This document shows positions 1 to 11,469 of a DNA stretch of 64,000 nt, in pieces. Made by a program: the position numbers and the translations under genes. The stretch's first letter is position 1; every line of letters begins with the position of its first letter. The notes under the pieces were generated by a model that saw nothing but the letters and a program-made list of their open reading frames with translations, was not told the DNA's origin and did not search any database. Source of the stretch: Bolinopsis microptera (taxonomy: Eukaryota > Ctenophora > Tentaculata > Lobata > Bolinopsidae); assembly GCF_026151205.1 (NCBI RefSeq), contig NC_087073.1, forward strand, positions 18,628,837-18,692,836, in the 5' to 3' direction.

Positions 1-607
1 AATGAGTTGAAAAGGTTTTGATGACACCTCACAGTAGAAAAGAGGTATCGTATTCTGAGTGTGACAAAGTTTACGAAATATTGCCTTAAAGCCGTTCGAT
101 CCGTGCCCTTTAACCAATGTTGTATCATAATTGTTAGATTGACCTAATCTACTATATATCAGACCAAGGAATGATAATTGGGCAGCTATGGTAAACAATG
201 TCACAAAAATGTGACATTTTTTACATTATAGTGCCTAAAAGCAATACATTTTATTTCTGAGCAGTGCATATGGGAGTATGGGTCATGTGGCTAATGTTCA
301 GAACTTATGAACACGCTAGATTAATAGATGCTAAAATTAAGCCACTATCGTCGAAAACGCTATTTTAGAAATTTACCAATATCCTCAAACTTCAATGAAC
401 GTGTCCATATATTATTTATTCAAAAGCCCTTTGTGGTAACTTTCGGAATTTAACAATATAACACAAAATATTTGATTACGTGACCATTCTGTAGAAAGTT
501 TAAAGAATTTAATGAAAATTCATCTATTCACATTCAGTCATCTTTGGTATTTTTATTTCAGCAAACTCGACAATTCGGCATATTTTTGTTGATCAAAAGT
601 CTACGCT
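1..607 (+). other. Upstream region of GPCR gene with a candidate 5'UTR splice acceptor
   Basis: I see no coding exon here. A pyrimidine-rich stretch ending in CAG at about 551-562 looks like a 3' splice site just upstream of the GPCR start codon at 608, so the receptor probably has an upstream non-coding exon. The rest is AT-rich and unassigned. Confidence 0.35.
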
Positions 608-1770
608 ATGTTTCTCCAGTCTATTATGGCATCTACCGACGATTCGGATGCTACTCTGACTGATGCAGCACGATACACCTGGTCGAGTTGGGTCATATTC
701 GTTATCTTCGCATCACTCACAGGAGACAGCATCATACTCATCGCCTCAGTCAAGTACAAAGCATTCAAACTTCACAAGGTCATAGTGACCATTATCCAGC
801 ATGTCGCCCTGTGTGACCTGTATTCAACTACCTACACGCTGGTGAATGTTGTTTCACTCATCACAAACAGGAATATCAACAGATACTTCTGTTACATGGC
901 ATTCTGGACAACTTATCAGGGTGTTATAGTGAGTGTAAACCTTATCTGTGCCATGTCAGTCAGCAAGCTAATCCTCCTAAAATTCCCTCTGAAATCCGCG
1001 TCATGGTCCGGACGCTTTACTCACAGATTCTGTGCAGTTATTTGGATGGCTTCCCATCTTCTCCCTGCTTTGCATATCTTAGTTGACAAGGAAGGGGTTT
1101 CCTTCGACCACAGGATCCACCAATGCATGTACCAGTACACCTCCGAGATAGGCAAGCTGCTCCTACTTGTAACAACACAGCTGGCGCTTCTAGTCCCAAA
1201 CCTTATCTCCAACATTGCCACGTTACTCTTACTAGGAGAGGCGAGAAAAGGGGCTAAAAAGATGAACAGAGGACTACGTCGACAAGGGCTCATCACAGTA
1301 ATTATTACTGCCACAATCTACACCCTCTCTTATTTACCCTTTGCAATCTACTGCACCGTCTACCTTATCGACCTGGCTAGAGAGGAGACCGTTGGATCGG
1401 AGCAGTTCTACATTTACTATTACAGGGTTGCTAGCAACCTTGTATATCTAAATATCATCACAAATTTCTTCGTGTACACTTTAACAGTGAGGAGTTTCAG
1501 ACGCTGGCTGAAAACCAAGTTATTCAACTTTAAGGGTATTAAATTACTTTTCTTCATCATGTTGTAACACTGGAATATCGCTTCTTTTTTTTTGCAGAGT
1601 GCAGACACGTTATTTATTAATGATTGTTGATTGTTGAGTACTTTTAATACAATCTCAAATTGTCAGGTGAAGCTTCCGAGACGAGGACTGGAGGATCAGC
1701 CGGTGGAAGTAGCAACTGTCGGACAAAAACAATCCCCCCAGTAAGCCAACATGAACACACATTTGTCTAA
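608..1770 (+). CDS. Rhodopsin-like (class A) seven-transmembrane G-protein-coupled receptor, orphan
   Basis: This encodes a plasma-membrane receptor; no ligand can be inferred. The main exon (608-about 1535) shows seven hydrophobic helices. The class A landmarks are degenerate: GD instead of GN in TM1, VALCD in TM2, SVSK where DRY is expected at the end of TM3, a Trp in TM4, a Pro in TM5, LSYLP in place of CWxP, and NFFVY in place of NPxxY. Unspliced, the frame would stop at 1567. A donor at 1536 (G|GTATT) and an acceptor ending at 1666 would join a second exon, 1667-1770, in phase. That exon adds a Ser/Thr/Gly-rich tail ending HTFV, which fits a class I PDZ-binding ligand. The ATG at 608 is used; Met7 is an alternative. 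The SVSK motif and the xVRSF end of TM7 are shared with the receptor at 43972-44864, so both belong to one subfamily. The second exon is inference. Confidence 0.75.
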
Positions 1771-2401
1771 AGAAGAAGACTTACGCGTAAGAGTTACTTA
1801 CTAAGAGTCATGAAATGTAAGGACTGAGGAGCCAGGACAATGGTAATGGAATAAATATGAATTAGTCTGATTTTTTGTTTCAATTTTGTTGTTTTTACTG
1901 ATTAATGTATTGACCATTTTTTTCTGTTTGTTTTACTGTGTTTTTATGTTTGTTTTTCTGTTTGTTTTACTGTTATTTGCTGATCTGTTATATATTGTTA
2001 TATATTTTCATATTTGTTTCAACTGAATTTTTCAATTCGATGTGTTCAATCATTTCAGTTATCTTTTAAATTTCAATCCATTCATTTTATTGTGTCCTAA
2101 AATGTTCAACAATGTCAATGACAGTGGCGCCAACTCCCACATGGAACCGGGATTATTAAAATTTACTACAATTACATTAGTATTATAAGGCATAAGTGCT
2201 AACTAAAAACGGCGTATCGTCTAGAAATAGCGATAAAAGAGGGAGTTTCTTCTACAAAATAGTATAAAGTCAGGGGACAGGGGTATAAACTAAAATTACA
2301 GTACTATTATATATTCGTGGTAATGATTATATTACTGGATTATATTGTATAATTATATTACTGGAGTCTTACTTCAAATCATGGTAGAGGATCGGGGGGC
2401 C
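1771..2401. other. Non-coding AT-rich interval
   Basis: No convincing exon on either strand. A T-rich stretch with repeated TGTTTTTCTGTTTG-like words lies at about 1875-1980 and may be the 3'UTR of the GPCR. Confidence 0.3.
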
Positions 2402-3435
2402 GGGGGGGGGGGGGGGGGCAATGGCATAAGATGGCATAAAATGGAGACTTTTTCTATGGAGAAAATGGAAAAACCCTTGCCGGATATTAGTCAGAAATTT
2501 CATTAATTTTCAGGAAAAATTCTCGAGGGCTAGGTCCCAGCTCATAATGATCAGAGTAATATGAACACTGGAGAAAAGTGGTTTCCAGGAAAAATTTTAA
2601 AAATTTTGACTTAGAAAACTTTTGACTTAGACAAAAATGTTGGACTTCTAGACAATTTTCGGTCTGAGTCATCCTCGATGAGTACCTCTGCTCGCACTGC
2701 AAAGGGGAGGCTTGCCTTCCGATATCACATTACAAGAGGGAACCCTCGAGTCCAAAATTGTACATTGAAAGGTATGTCCGGACTTCGAAAATCGAAAAAA
2801 TATTTTTGGCTAATAATGATCAGGGTAGCTTGAATCGTGAACAAAAGTAGTTTCCAGAAAAACTTTGAAAAGATTTTGACTTAGAAAATTGTCGTTCCGA
2901 GTCAACCTCGATACGTACCTCTAAAGGCAGGGCTCCCGCGCTTCCGAGCTCGCACTGCAAAGGGGAGGGCTGCCTTTCGGGATCGAATTACAAGAGGGAA
3001 CCCTCGAGTCCAAAATCGTATATCGAAGGGTAGGTCCGGATAGAAAAAAATGGAAACTTTAAAATCTCGGAAATATTTTTACAGGATTGTTTTCAGCTTG
3101 GAAAGGCAAAACGTTTGGTACCAAATATATGATATTTAAAAAACAAATTATTTTACAATTTGTGTTCGAGCTGGAAAATTGTTGAAGGTCGAGATACGAT
3201 AAAAGGGCAAAAATTGTCCTTTTTGGTGTTCGATATGATATTTAGATTCTAAGATGAATATTGTGTTTAAATCATTTCGTCCTAGGTCAAAATTTGGTAA
3301 AAAATTGGGTTTTTTTAATTTTTAGGTTTTTATATGGCATAAAATGGCATAAAATTGAGACTTTTTCTATGGATAAAATGGAAAAAACCTTACGTAATTC
3401 TCCATTTATGCCATTTATGCCATTGGCCCTACCCC
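2402..3435. mobile_element. Element A: 1-kb non-autonomous element with G-tract/C-tract ends and ATGGCATAA terminal modules
   Basis: The left end is a run of 17 G (2402-2418), then CAATGGCATAA and a second ATGGCATAA copy, then a stretch containing CTTTTTCTATGG and AAAATGGAAAAA (to about 2482). The same module recurs in the same orientation at 3334-3393. It is followed by inverted copies of the motif (TTATGCCATTTATGCCATT) and a C-rich end at 3427-3435. The outer ends are therefore inverted repeats while the modules are direct repeats. No open frame of note lies inside. I could not find a target-site duplication. The motif is shared with the 8.6-kb element at 47964-56570. Confidence 0.6.
2540..3041. 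repeat. Two diverged tandem copies (about 240 bp each) inside element A
   Basis: Copy 1 (about 2545-2782) and copy 2 (about 2812-3041) share the order ATAATGATCAG, GTTTCCAG, TTTTGACTTAGAAAA, CTCGCACTGCAAAGGGGAGG, TTACAAGAGGGAACCCTCGA and GGTCCGGA. The divergence (about 15-20% by eye) points to an old internal duplication. Confidence 0.65.
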
Positions 3436-3637
3436 CACTCCCCATCTGAACGTTTTACAGGCGATTTATTCTCGTTTTTTCAATCATTAAACTTAACTGT
3501 GACCGTCTATTTTTACGCTTAGATAATCGTTAGTCCAGCCTATTTCATAGTACGGCATAAATAAATTATTAAGATCCCGTAAATCACAAATAATCTTTAT
3601 CACCAGAATTGTGTCACCAAAATGTTAAGAAACTTAC

Positions 3638-4866
3638 TTCTGGTCGATGTGGATATATTTAGCATCCATACTGTGTTGAGACGTCCACTCATTAAGTGTG
3701 GGGATAGTAGGAGTCATCTCCCTAATAGTCTGGGTACACTGCAATCTGCCGACTCCCACCAAACAGAACCCATCTAATGGGAGCATCTCCACAGTCTCCA
3801 TAGGAGAGTTCCGGGTAACTTCATTCCACCGTCTCAAGTGTCCCGAGCAGCTCACCATCTCGTATTCTGTTTTAGACGAGAAGCCGCCACGGCGCATTCG
3901 CGCCACGAAGTTCCTCCGCAGATAGCTGGGCGTATCGGAGGAGGTGGAGCTGGGTGAGTTGACCGGCGGTGGGGAGGGGGTTCCCAGCTCCTCTATGTAG
4001 CCATTTTCTGATTGTGCCTGGGACAGACAGGTACGTTAGCCGTGATATCAAGTACTCAACTTAAGAAATAGCAGACGCATATTATATTTCTAATCGCAAA
4101 ATAAATACCTGTAAAGTACATCCTACACAATATCATTTCATAACAAATTTTCCAAGGTCATAAGTCAGTTGTAAGTAGGCATGTGGAAGGTAACTAGTGA
4201 CCACTTACGGGAAACATTCTTTCTCGAACCATCGACATGTCTTCAGGGTGAATAAGCTCCAGAAAGTTCTTTCCTAGCAAATCCTGCTGCAAGTGGCCAA
4301 GCAGTGGCGTTATACTCTCGGATACGTATATTGTTCTTCCGGTACTCCAGATGACAAATAAAAAACCGTCCAGAGCCTGAAAAAGGGACGATTAGAGTGA
4401 AAATCATTGAACCGTATCCGGTATTCAGTGTAGCGAACCTTGGAATTGTGAACAAGGCAACTAAGTAAACATTCCAGTAAACATTGAGGAAAAATGCGGC
4501 TACTGATATAATATGCACATTCTATTGAAATGTATTAATTAGAAATATATTATCAAACATATTATGCAAGGTCACGGTTTGCTGACTATAGGTAAGGTAG
4601 TGTGTGGCGATTTGTGGCCTACCTCTAACATAAGCTGACCGAGTTCCTCATTAGACAGAAACGAAGGTTTCCAGCTCATCGTACTGTCATCTAACGTATC
4701 TGGCAGGAGATCTGCGTGTAACTTCATGTAGGAAACAGTCAGCTTGAGGATGGTGCTTTTGTCAAGTTTCCTTTGGGACTGTGGCATCCTGCAGCTGGGG
4801 ACCATGCTGCTCAGCTCGCTGATATAGGTATTCAGTTTGTCTCGTCGCTTCTTTTCCCCCGCATTT
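3638..4866 (-). CDS. bHLH-PAS transcription factor (CLOCK/NPAS2- or Met-like), partial, three exons
   Basis: This is a nuclear DNA-binding factor expected to dimerise with another bHLH-PAS protein on E-box-like sites. Exons in transcription order are 4866-4623, 4376-4209 and 4017-3638, all with CAG acceptors and GT donors and agreeing phases. Exon 1 carries the basic/HLH region (EKKRRDKLN, ISELSSMVP, RKLDKSTIL), then WKPSFLSNEELGQLMLE. Exon 2 continues ALDGFLFV and the PAS-A core (YVSESITPLL, LLGKNF, IHPED). Exon 3 holds the inter-PAS region (VARMRRGG, YEMVSCSGHLRRW, CLVGVGRLQ) and ends phase 2 at HIDQ. The FLSNEE-QLMLEALDGF block is closest to CLOCK/NPAS2. The RRDKLN basic region also resembles Methoprene-tolerant and BMAL/ARNT proteins, so the subfamily is open. 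Exons before the bHLH and the PAS-B exon were not found; PAS-B probably lies beyond the left edge. Confidence 0.85.
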
Positions 4867-7800
4867 CTGAAGTATTACCGTCGTTAAATTTGCTGGAAAT
4901 AGTATCGAAAGAATGGTTATACGAAAAATGTCACATATTTTGACGACTATTGAGGGGGTTTCTTCCAACTGGAAAAAGTGAAGTGTTAATACTTACACCC
5001 CGGTACATTTAATACAGAAATTAACACCGCAAAGATTAGCCTTATGGTTATTCCTCCGTTTGTTTGTAAGTTTCACGTCCCTCAATTAGATTACCAGTAA
5101 TAAATGAAGCCGTAACTTGTGGATCGGCCCTGGCTGATATCTAAATTGGCATTTTGACAAATGCGTTTGTGAATCGCCACCTACACACGGAGAACACATG
5201 GAATTTGTCACTTTGCTAATTGTAAAATGAGAATATTCCACTGCACACTGAAATTGATAATAGGTGTATCGTTGGGAAGTATAATTTACATTTCTTTCTC
5301 GATTAAATCTACAAGGTTTTGTTTGATAGTGAACGCAATGAGCTGAGCCATGTGATAATATACACGCGCGCACCTGCGCGCGCCACAGTCACTGAGGAAA
5401 AAGGGTACTTTTCATACAGCGCGCACAAAAAGTTGTCATCATTTTATGTAGACCTTGTCTTGTTATGCACTCTGTGACTATTAGCCAATGACCTGTTGCT
5501 CATTACGGTCAGGCACAATAGATACCCGTATAGAAGATCAGTAGTCATATGTAATTAGAGCAGGTGCAACTGACCGGAACACAGACCAAGATCTGTGGAT
5601 TGTAACACATTCTCTCTAATCCGTGCACTGAGCGGCCCACAGCCCTCACTAGACACACTAGAAACCCTACAACTTGACCTCAGTACTTTTGGTGATAACT
5701 TGCGCACAGAAAACCTGACAGTATAAATATATGTATTAGAGAGTACCGATGACAGATATTTAAACGTACCATCGCCCTTCAGAAGTCGAGGATAGTTATT
5801 TGATATGCCGCTCAACGGCCCGTGAAAAAGCGCAAATAATTAGGAAGATCGAGAGTTTCTGAAAGCCCGGAATTGAGCCCGTAAAGAAGAGAAACAGAGG
5901 CGATGAAGCGGAGAAATTACCTGGCAGTCTGTCATTTTCGTAATGTATCAAAGAGAAACGCCTAGCGACACGTGCCACTGCCTCCTTTCATTCGATACTA
6001 TCAATTACGGTTACGGTAATTTGGGCGGCAAGATAAATTATTGATCCGAGCAGATAAGAATCGATACTGTGTTCATGTGACTGAACGTACCCTTATATTG
6101 CTTCTCAATTTTCAGTTCTTTTAGATAATTCGACTTGAGAGGGTTGAGAGAGAGTGAGAAAATAAGAATCGTTCCTGCAAATAATAATTCTAATATCATT
6201 ACCGTGAAAACGTGAGCTAGCCCTCGGACCCCGCGAGACGATCGAGCCAAGGGGGGAGAGAGCGGAGCTCGCAAGCCCAAAATATGTAAAATATTTAACA
6301 CTTTTAAAATTGAGCATTACATTCTGCTGTAACTAAAGACCCTGGTTTCAGAATGTTGACACAGGACACCCGGCCATCAAATCCTTGCTCCCTCATGCGT
6401 GTAATTAGGCAGTTTATCAGTTCTCAAGTACAAGTCAAGGTAAGGGAGACATTTGTATTGTTGCTGTGAGTTAACGAGAGCTATTCATTATATCGGGGGG
6501 AGTCCAATGTTCAGTGTGATGCAATGTAATCGATGATTTAATGTCATGCTGATTTCCGGCGAGAACATCACGAAATATTAATTATACTCAGATAAGCGTG
6601 ACTGGCCTGGCAGTACTTTATAATTTCAATGTGTTATTTTTAACACGTTTAACCGAATACGTGACTATTCAAATAAGAGCCGGAGAATGTCAGCAGCAGC
6701 AACAGCTGAAGGTTTTCCCCGCGCTAACAGAGATATGAGCCAACTAAAATTCCGGCGGCAATATTCCCAGTTGAGTTTTAAAATTTAGAAAATTACAGAC
6801 ATTTTAAAAATGAACAACTAGCCATAAGGGTATGAATAAACGTTGCTAATGCAGTCTTCACGGTATATTTGCACATATTTGTGGAATTCAGTGAGGTTAC
6901 CTGGGTTAATCGAATGGTTACGGTGATGAGGGACCGTGTCAAGAGTTTTATATAATATTATATAGTTTTAAATTAATATATAAAATATATAATATAGTTT
7001 ATATCATAATATTGTCTATATAATCATATAATATCGTTTATATAAAGTCATCCATATATTGTATAATGAAGAAGATTGTGACGATGTCGATAACGTTACA
7101 GCGCGACATGAAGAATTATTCTAATTCTTGTTGTAATAGTAGAGCTTAGGTTTATTGATTCTACCTGATAATAGCCGAATAAACTTGTGTTGTTTAACAT
7201 GTCGAATTATCTGGAAAGCGTTGAAGCGGTACTGGTTAAGTTTGTTCAAGTAAGTTAAGTTTGTTAGCAAGTATAAAAGCAATCGAACTAAATTGATATC
7301 TGATGGCGTGAGAAGATAAGAAGTGAGCACGAACGGACGGGACAGTGGCGGTGACAGTGGCGGTGACAGTGACAGTGGTAGTGACAATGGTAGTGACATG
7401 GATTAAATATTATTTTATGGCAGGATGGGGGTCATACAATTATTTTATCGACAACTTGGCAATGATTTGATCCCAAAATTAGAACTCCACACCAGCCAGC
7501 ACCACGCCAGGTTCACACATTTTTGGGCGCATCATAACTCAAATATGGAATGTTATAAGTCTGATAACTATTCGTATTATTCCACACCTCGCAACTATTA
7601 TCACGGATACCAGCCTCAAATTCATCACGGATAGTCGCAGCACAGAAATTTACAAATTTGAAATATTTTGAATATGTATTTACACTTTACCGTGTTATTA
7701 AGACGGACACATACTATAATAACCCGAAAAATAATTATGTAATCACATAAAAACTTATATTTGGCAGTTAAAATAGCCTCACAACACCGCAGAAGGTAAT

Positions 7801-8763
7801 TCTTCTCCCCGGTTAACGACACTGATACGTCTGCCTATATTGCCATCACATTATCATTATTACTGTAAATTATAATACAACAATATCCTCTGGCTGTGTA
7901 ACAAGACAAAATTGGTCTCGCAGATTTCGTTTACAAAGCCTGCCGTTCGCTGGAGCTGTAATACGAACTTTAAAACATTAATATAATTCCCGACCTATTA
8001 TAAGTTATGCCTATATAAGTGAATGGGGCTAGGCAGGCACTGGCACGGGTAGAGCACTTTCAAATAACTCTTTACATTTTAAATGTCAAATCTCATCGGA
8101 AGGACGCCAAATATTTGATCGGATCTAACTACAGACTTCCAGTTCTGTATTTGAAATGATTCGATCTAAATTAAACTTGCCTGTCGGGATGAACAATCAC
8201 TTCACACAACATGACAGTTGCCTGTCTCCGTGTCATTTGCACTGAAATCATCCGCAATTAAATCCACCCACCACACTATTGTCAGCCCAATCTTTTGGTC
8301 ACGTGCCCAAAACTCATCACATGTGTACAATCTACAATCTACATTTTACATGTACAATTATAGTTTATACAATATGACAATATCTCATAGTTGTAGATAT
8401 ATCCGGCCTCGTGGCCTACACCGGCCATTTAACGTGACATCTTCATACATGAGTGAGATCAAAGCTAAAATCTGTGCGAGTGTATATTATGTGTTGACAT
8501 GGTAAGTGCTGTAAGTACAGTAAACTGTAATGCCAGTGCTTATAATATATAGGTCCCTAACTTTTGTAGAGGAGGAGGTGGCTCTGACTAGATATTGAGA
8601 AACAAAACCTCCCCTTTCTTCTCTCTACAGCAGAACAACAATGTTCCATGTTATTGTTGACATTATCCTCCTGGATCAGGGTGTTATTTACATAACTTTA
8701 CCAGCGTGTGTAAGTGTGGTATGTGTGTCGGGACTAGTATATATATAGTGCGAGAAAGATATA
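4867..8763. other. Gene-free interval, possibly 5' introns of the bHLH-PAS gene
   Basis: Short open frames here are stop-limited and show no recognisable domain. A minus-strand stretch of about 30 codons near 5010-5095, ending at a GTAAGT donor (complement of about 5000), is in a phase compatible with the bHLH exon and could be an upstream exon, but its sequence resembles nothing I know. A very AT-rich tract lies at about 6950-7066. CG-rich hairpin words occur at about 5361-5382. Confidence 0.3.
7340..7400. repeat. Imperfect short minisatellite, GTGACAGTGGCG-type unit
   Basis: Successive GTGACAGTGGCG, GTGACAGTGACAGTGGTA and GTGACAATGGTA units form about five imperfect 6/12-bp repeats. Confidence 0.7.
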
Positions 8764-8772
8764 AAGAGAGAT

Positions 8773-8844
<72 letters not shown>
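8764..8844. repeat. (GA)n microsatellite
   Basis: Nearly uninterrupted AG dinucleotides after a short ATAAAGAGAG lead-in. Open frames across it are artefacts of the repeat. Confidence 0.95.
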
Positions 8845-8846
<2 letters not shown>

Positions 8847-9408
8847 TGTGGCTAACACATGACCTGGTTGGTACCTACTTCCTACACATTTCATGGTTAA
8901 CAACCACAGCCAGCTTAGCACCATTGTTAATTGTTATTAGTGTTACACACACACCAACAATACAACAATATATACTCAAGATTCCCTGACAACACTTCCA
9001 GCTGCTGGCTGCACCGATACTATTTGCACTTGATAGCACTCGCTCAAAATACTAGCACTCTTCGTGGGCGAATGACAGATGTGAGAGACCCGCTCAAATA
9101 GTACCCAGTTAATGAATAAAAGATGTTGCACACACCTGTAATTACCGTCCCGACAGAGAGAGAGGAGAGTTAGGTATACTGGGTACAGTGTACACCCATT
9201 TAAAATCACCGAGCGTGAAATGAACGCTGACGCGCTCATAATATATTTTACGGAAATTGAAACCACACACATGTATTAAAAGTACACACACATTCGTACA
9301 TTCCCGGAGACATGCCATCTGGGCCACTATTCACGGCTTAGTTCAGCGCTGTCATGTAACACCATGTTATATTATGAGAGAGTCACGGTCCACCGCCTTT
9401 ACACTAAG

Positions 9409-9656
<248 letters not shown>

Positions 9657-11398
9657 CTTATCATCCGCGTATTGATCGAGTTAGAGCCAGCTTAAGTCAG
9701 ACAGATCTAACTAATGAGGGGGTGTTATGTGACATGTGTATCTGATTTTATAGTTCGGGCTGGTAGTATTGTGGGCCCTGGCAAGACACCCTTTTAGAAT
9801 CTGATCTCATAAAAAATGATGGAGCCACTTTCAAAGAGTTCTCGAGAATTTCGGTGGGCCTTTTGGGGCATGTTGAGGTCATATAGCAGGAAGGGTAATG
9901 TCAATATTCATTCTGAAGAAAGAGAGCTATTTAGCGACCCCGGCCACGGCCCTGATATGATGATTCTCCAAAAAGTTGTATATTGTTTTCACTGCCACCT
10001 GGCCTCCTATATACTTTGGTTTTTAGTTTATCATTAAATTGCAAAATAAAACTAAATTGCTTAATATTATCCTCCATAGTCATCACATTACAAATAAATA
10101 AACATGGCAGTGTTAAATGATACTGTGTAAACACAGTTTAAACTTAAACTTTGGCATCACCCGGCCCCTGACACAGCTATATTATACAGTAGAAGTACTA
10201 TTATAGCAAAAACGTAAGATGTGCTTCTATTACGTTGAAGAGGAAAGTTTAATGTGGATACTCACCTATTACGTAGGGGTCGGAGGGTGGGGTACTTGAA
10301 AAGGCTTACTTTAGTGTAAATTATCACAATAGCTATGTGTAACTCAAGAAAACTTTAGGCGCCTAGGTCCCTCAACTTTTACTCGTCATTAAAAGGCTCC
10401 ATTGTTTGCTCAATATTAATAAATCATGGAATAGATTTGCAGTGTTAACTAATTTAAATTAGTTTAATTTAAATTAGTTTTATGTAAATTAGATAACCAG
10501 GTATAATGTATATTGGTAGCGTTGTCATAGCGTTTGAGCACCTAATCGACCATTAAGTAATCTTATCTCCAACCTAAATCAAGTACTTCCATCAAGTACT
10601 TTCATTAAATACCTTCACAAGTATTTGCAACTTTTCTTTCCTCCTTAATAACGGCTCAGTGGTTGGATGTGCACATGTTTCGCAAGGTTTGAAGCAGCAC
10701 ATAAGTAACTTTGAAAACCAGAAGTAATTAGGGTTTGGAACACAGAAATAATTTCTGTGCTCTGCCATTGCGGTGAACTTTGAACCCACAACCGCTTTCG
10801 GCTTCATCTCATAGGTTCTCTTTTCTAAAGGTTGTGGGAAACATCTGACAAAACTCACGTTTTTCCGGTGACAGAAGCAGGGAAGAAGTCCTTGTGGAAG
10901 TGACGAAGGACAAGGTAAATAGGTAGACCTCAAATTATTTCGATACAACCAATTTCACGTGGAACAAGGCCGTAATTGTGATACCACGCATGCGGCATGA
11001 TCAACTATCCAGATCTCTATTATCTATAGATCGAATCATGGCACTGACGAGGAGATGAACACATTTGTTTTGACACGTGACAGTGATTCTGGGTTTTGAT
11101 TGGTCAATGCTGGAAGCTGATTAGTTAATCGCTGTCCGTTGTCAGAAACCAAAGGTTCACCTACTCACCAGAATCCAGCTCTACTGAGCCACAATTGGCC
11201 ATTTTAGCGGTTCCTTGGTGACTGTCGACACATTTTCAATAATATCCCAATATAGTTCTGACATATAGTAGCATGTTCCAGCGCCCAATAAGCACATGTA
11301 CTCTGTCAACATGAAATATCCAAGACAAGCCGGGAGGTTTCACTTTCTAGTCTGATAACTGTCCTGCTCATAATGATGCGTGTGTAGAGCTTACTGAG
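9657..11398. other. Gene-free interval
   Basis: No supported exon. A 118-codon minus-strand frame at 10592-10948 has no recognisable domain and no flanking splice signals that I trust. Confidence 0.3.
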
Positions 11399-11412
11399 GA
11401 GGAAGAGGGAGA

Positions 11413-11465
<53 letters not shown>
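11399..11465. repeat. (GA)n microsatellite
   Basis: GA dinucleotide array of about 60 bp with GGGAGAGAGGG interruptions at its left end. Confidence 0.9.

Positions 11466-11469
<4 letters not shown>

Noticed and set aside
10592-10948. 118-codon minus-strand frame
   Set aside because: No recognisable domain and no convincing exon boundaries.
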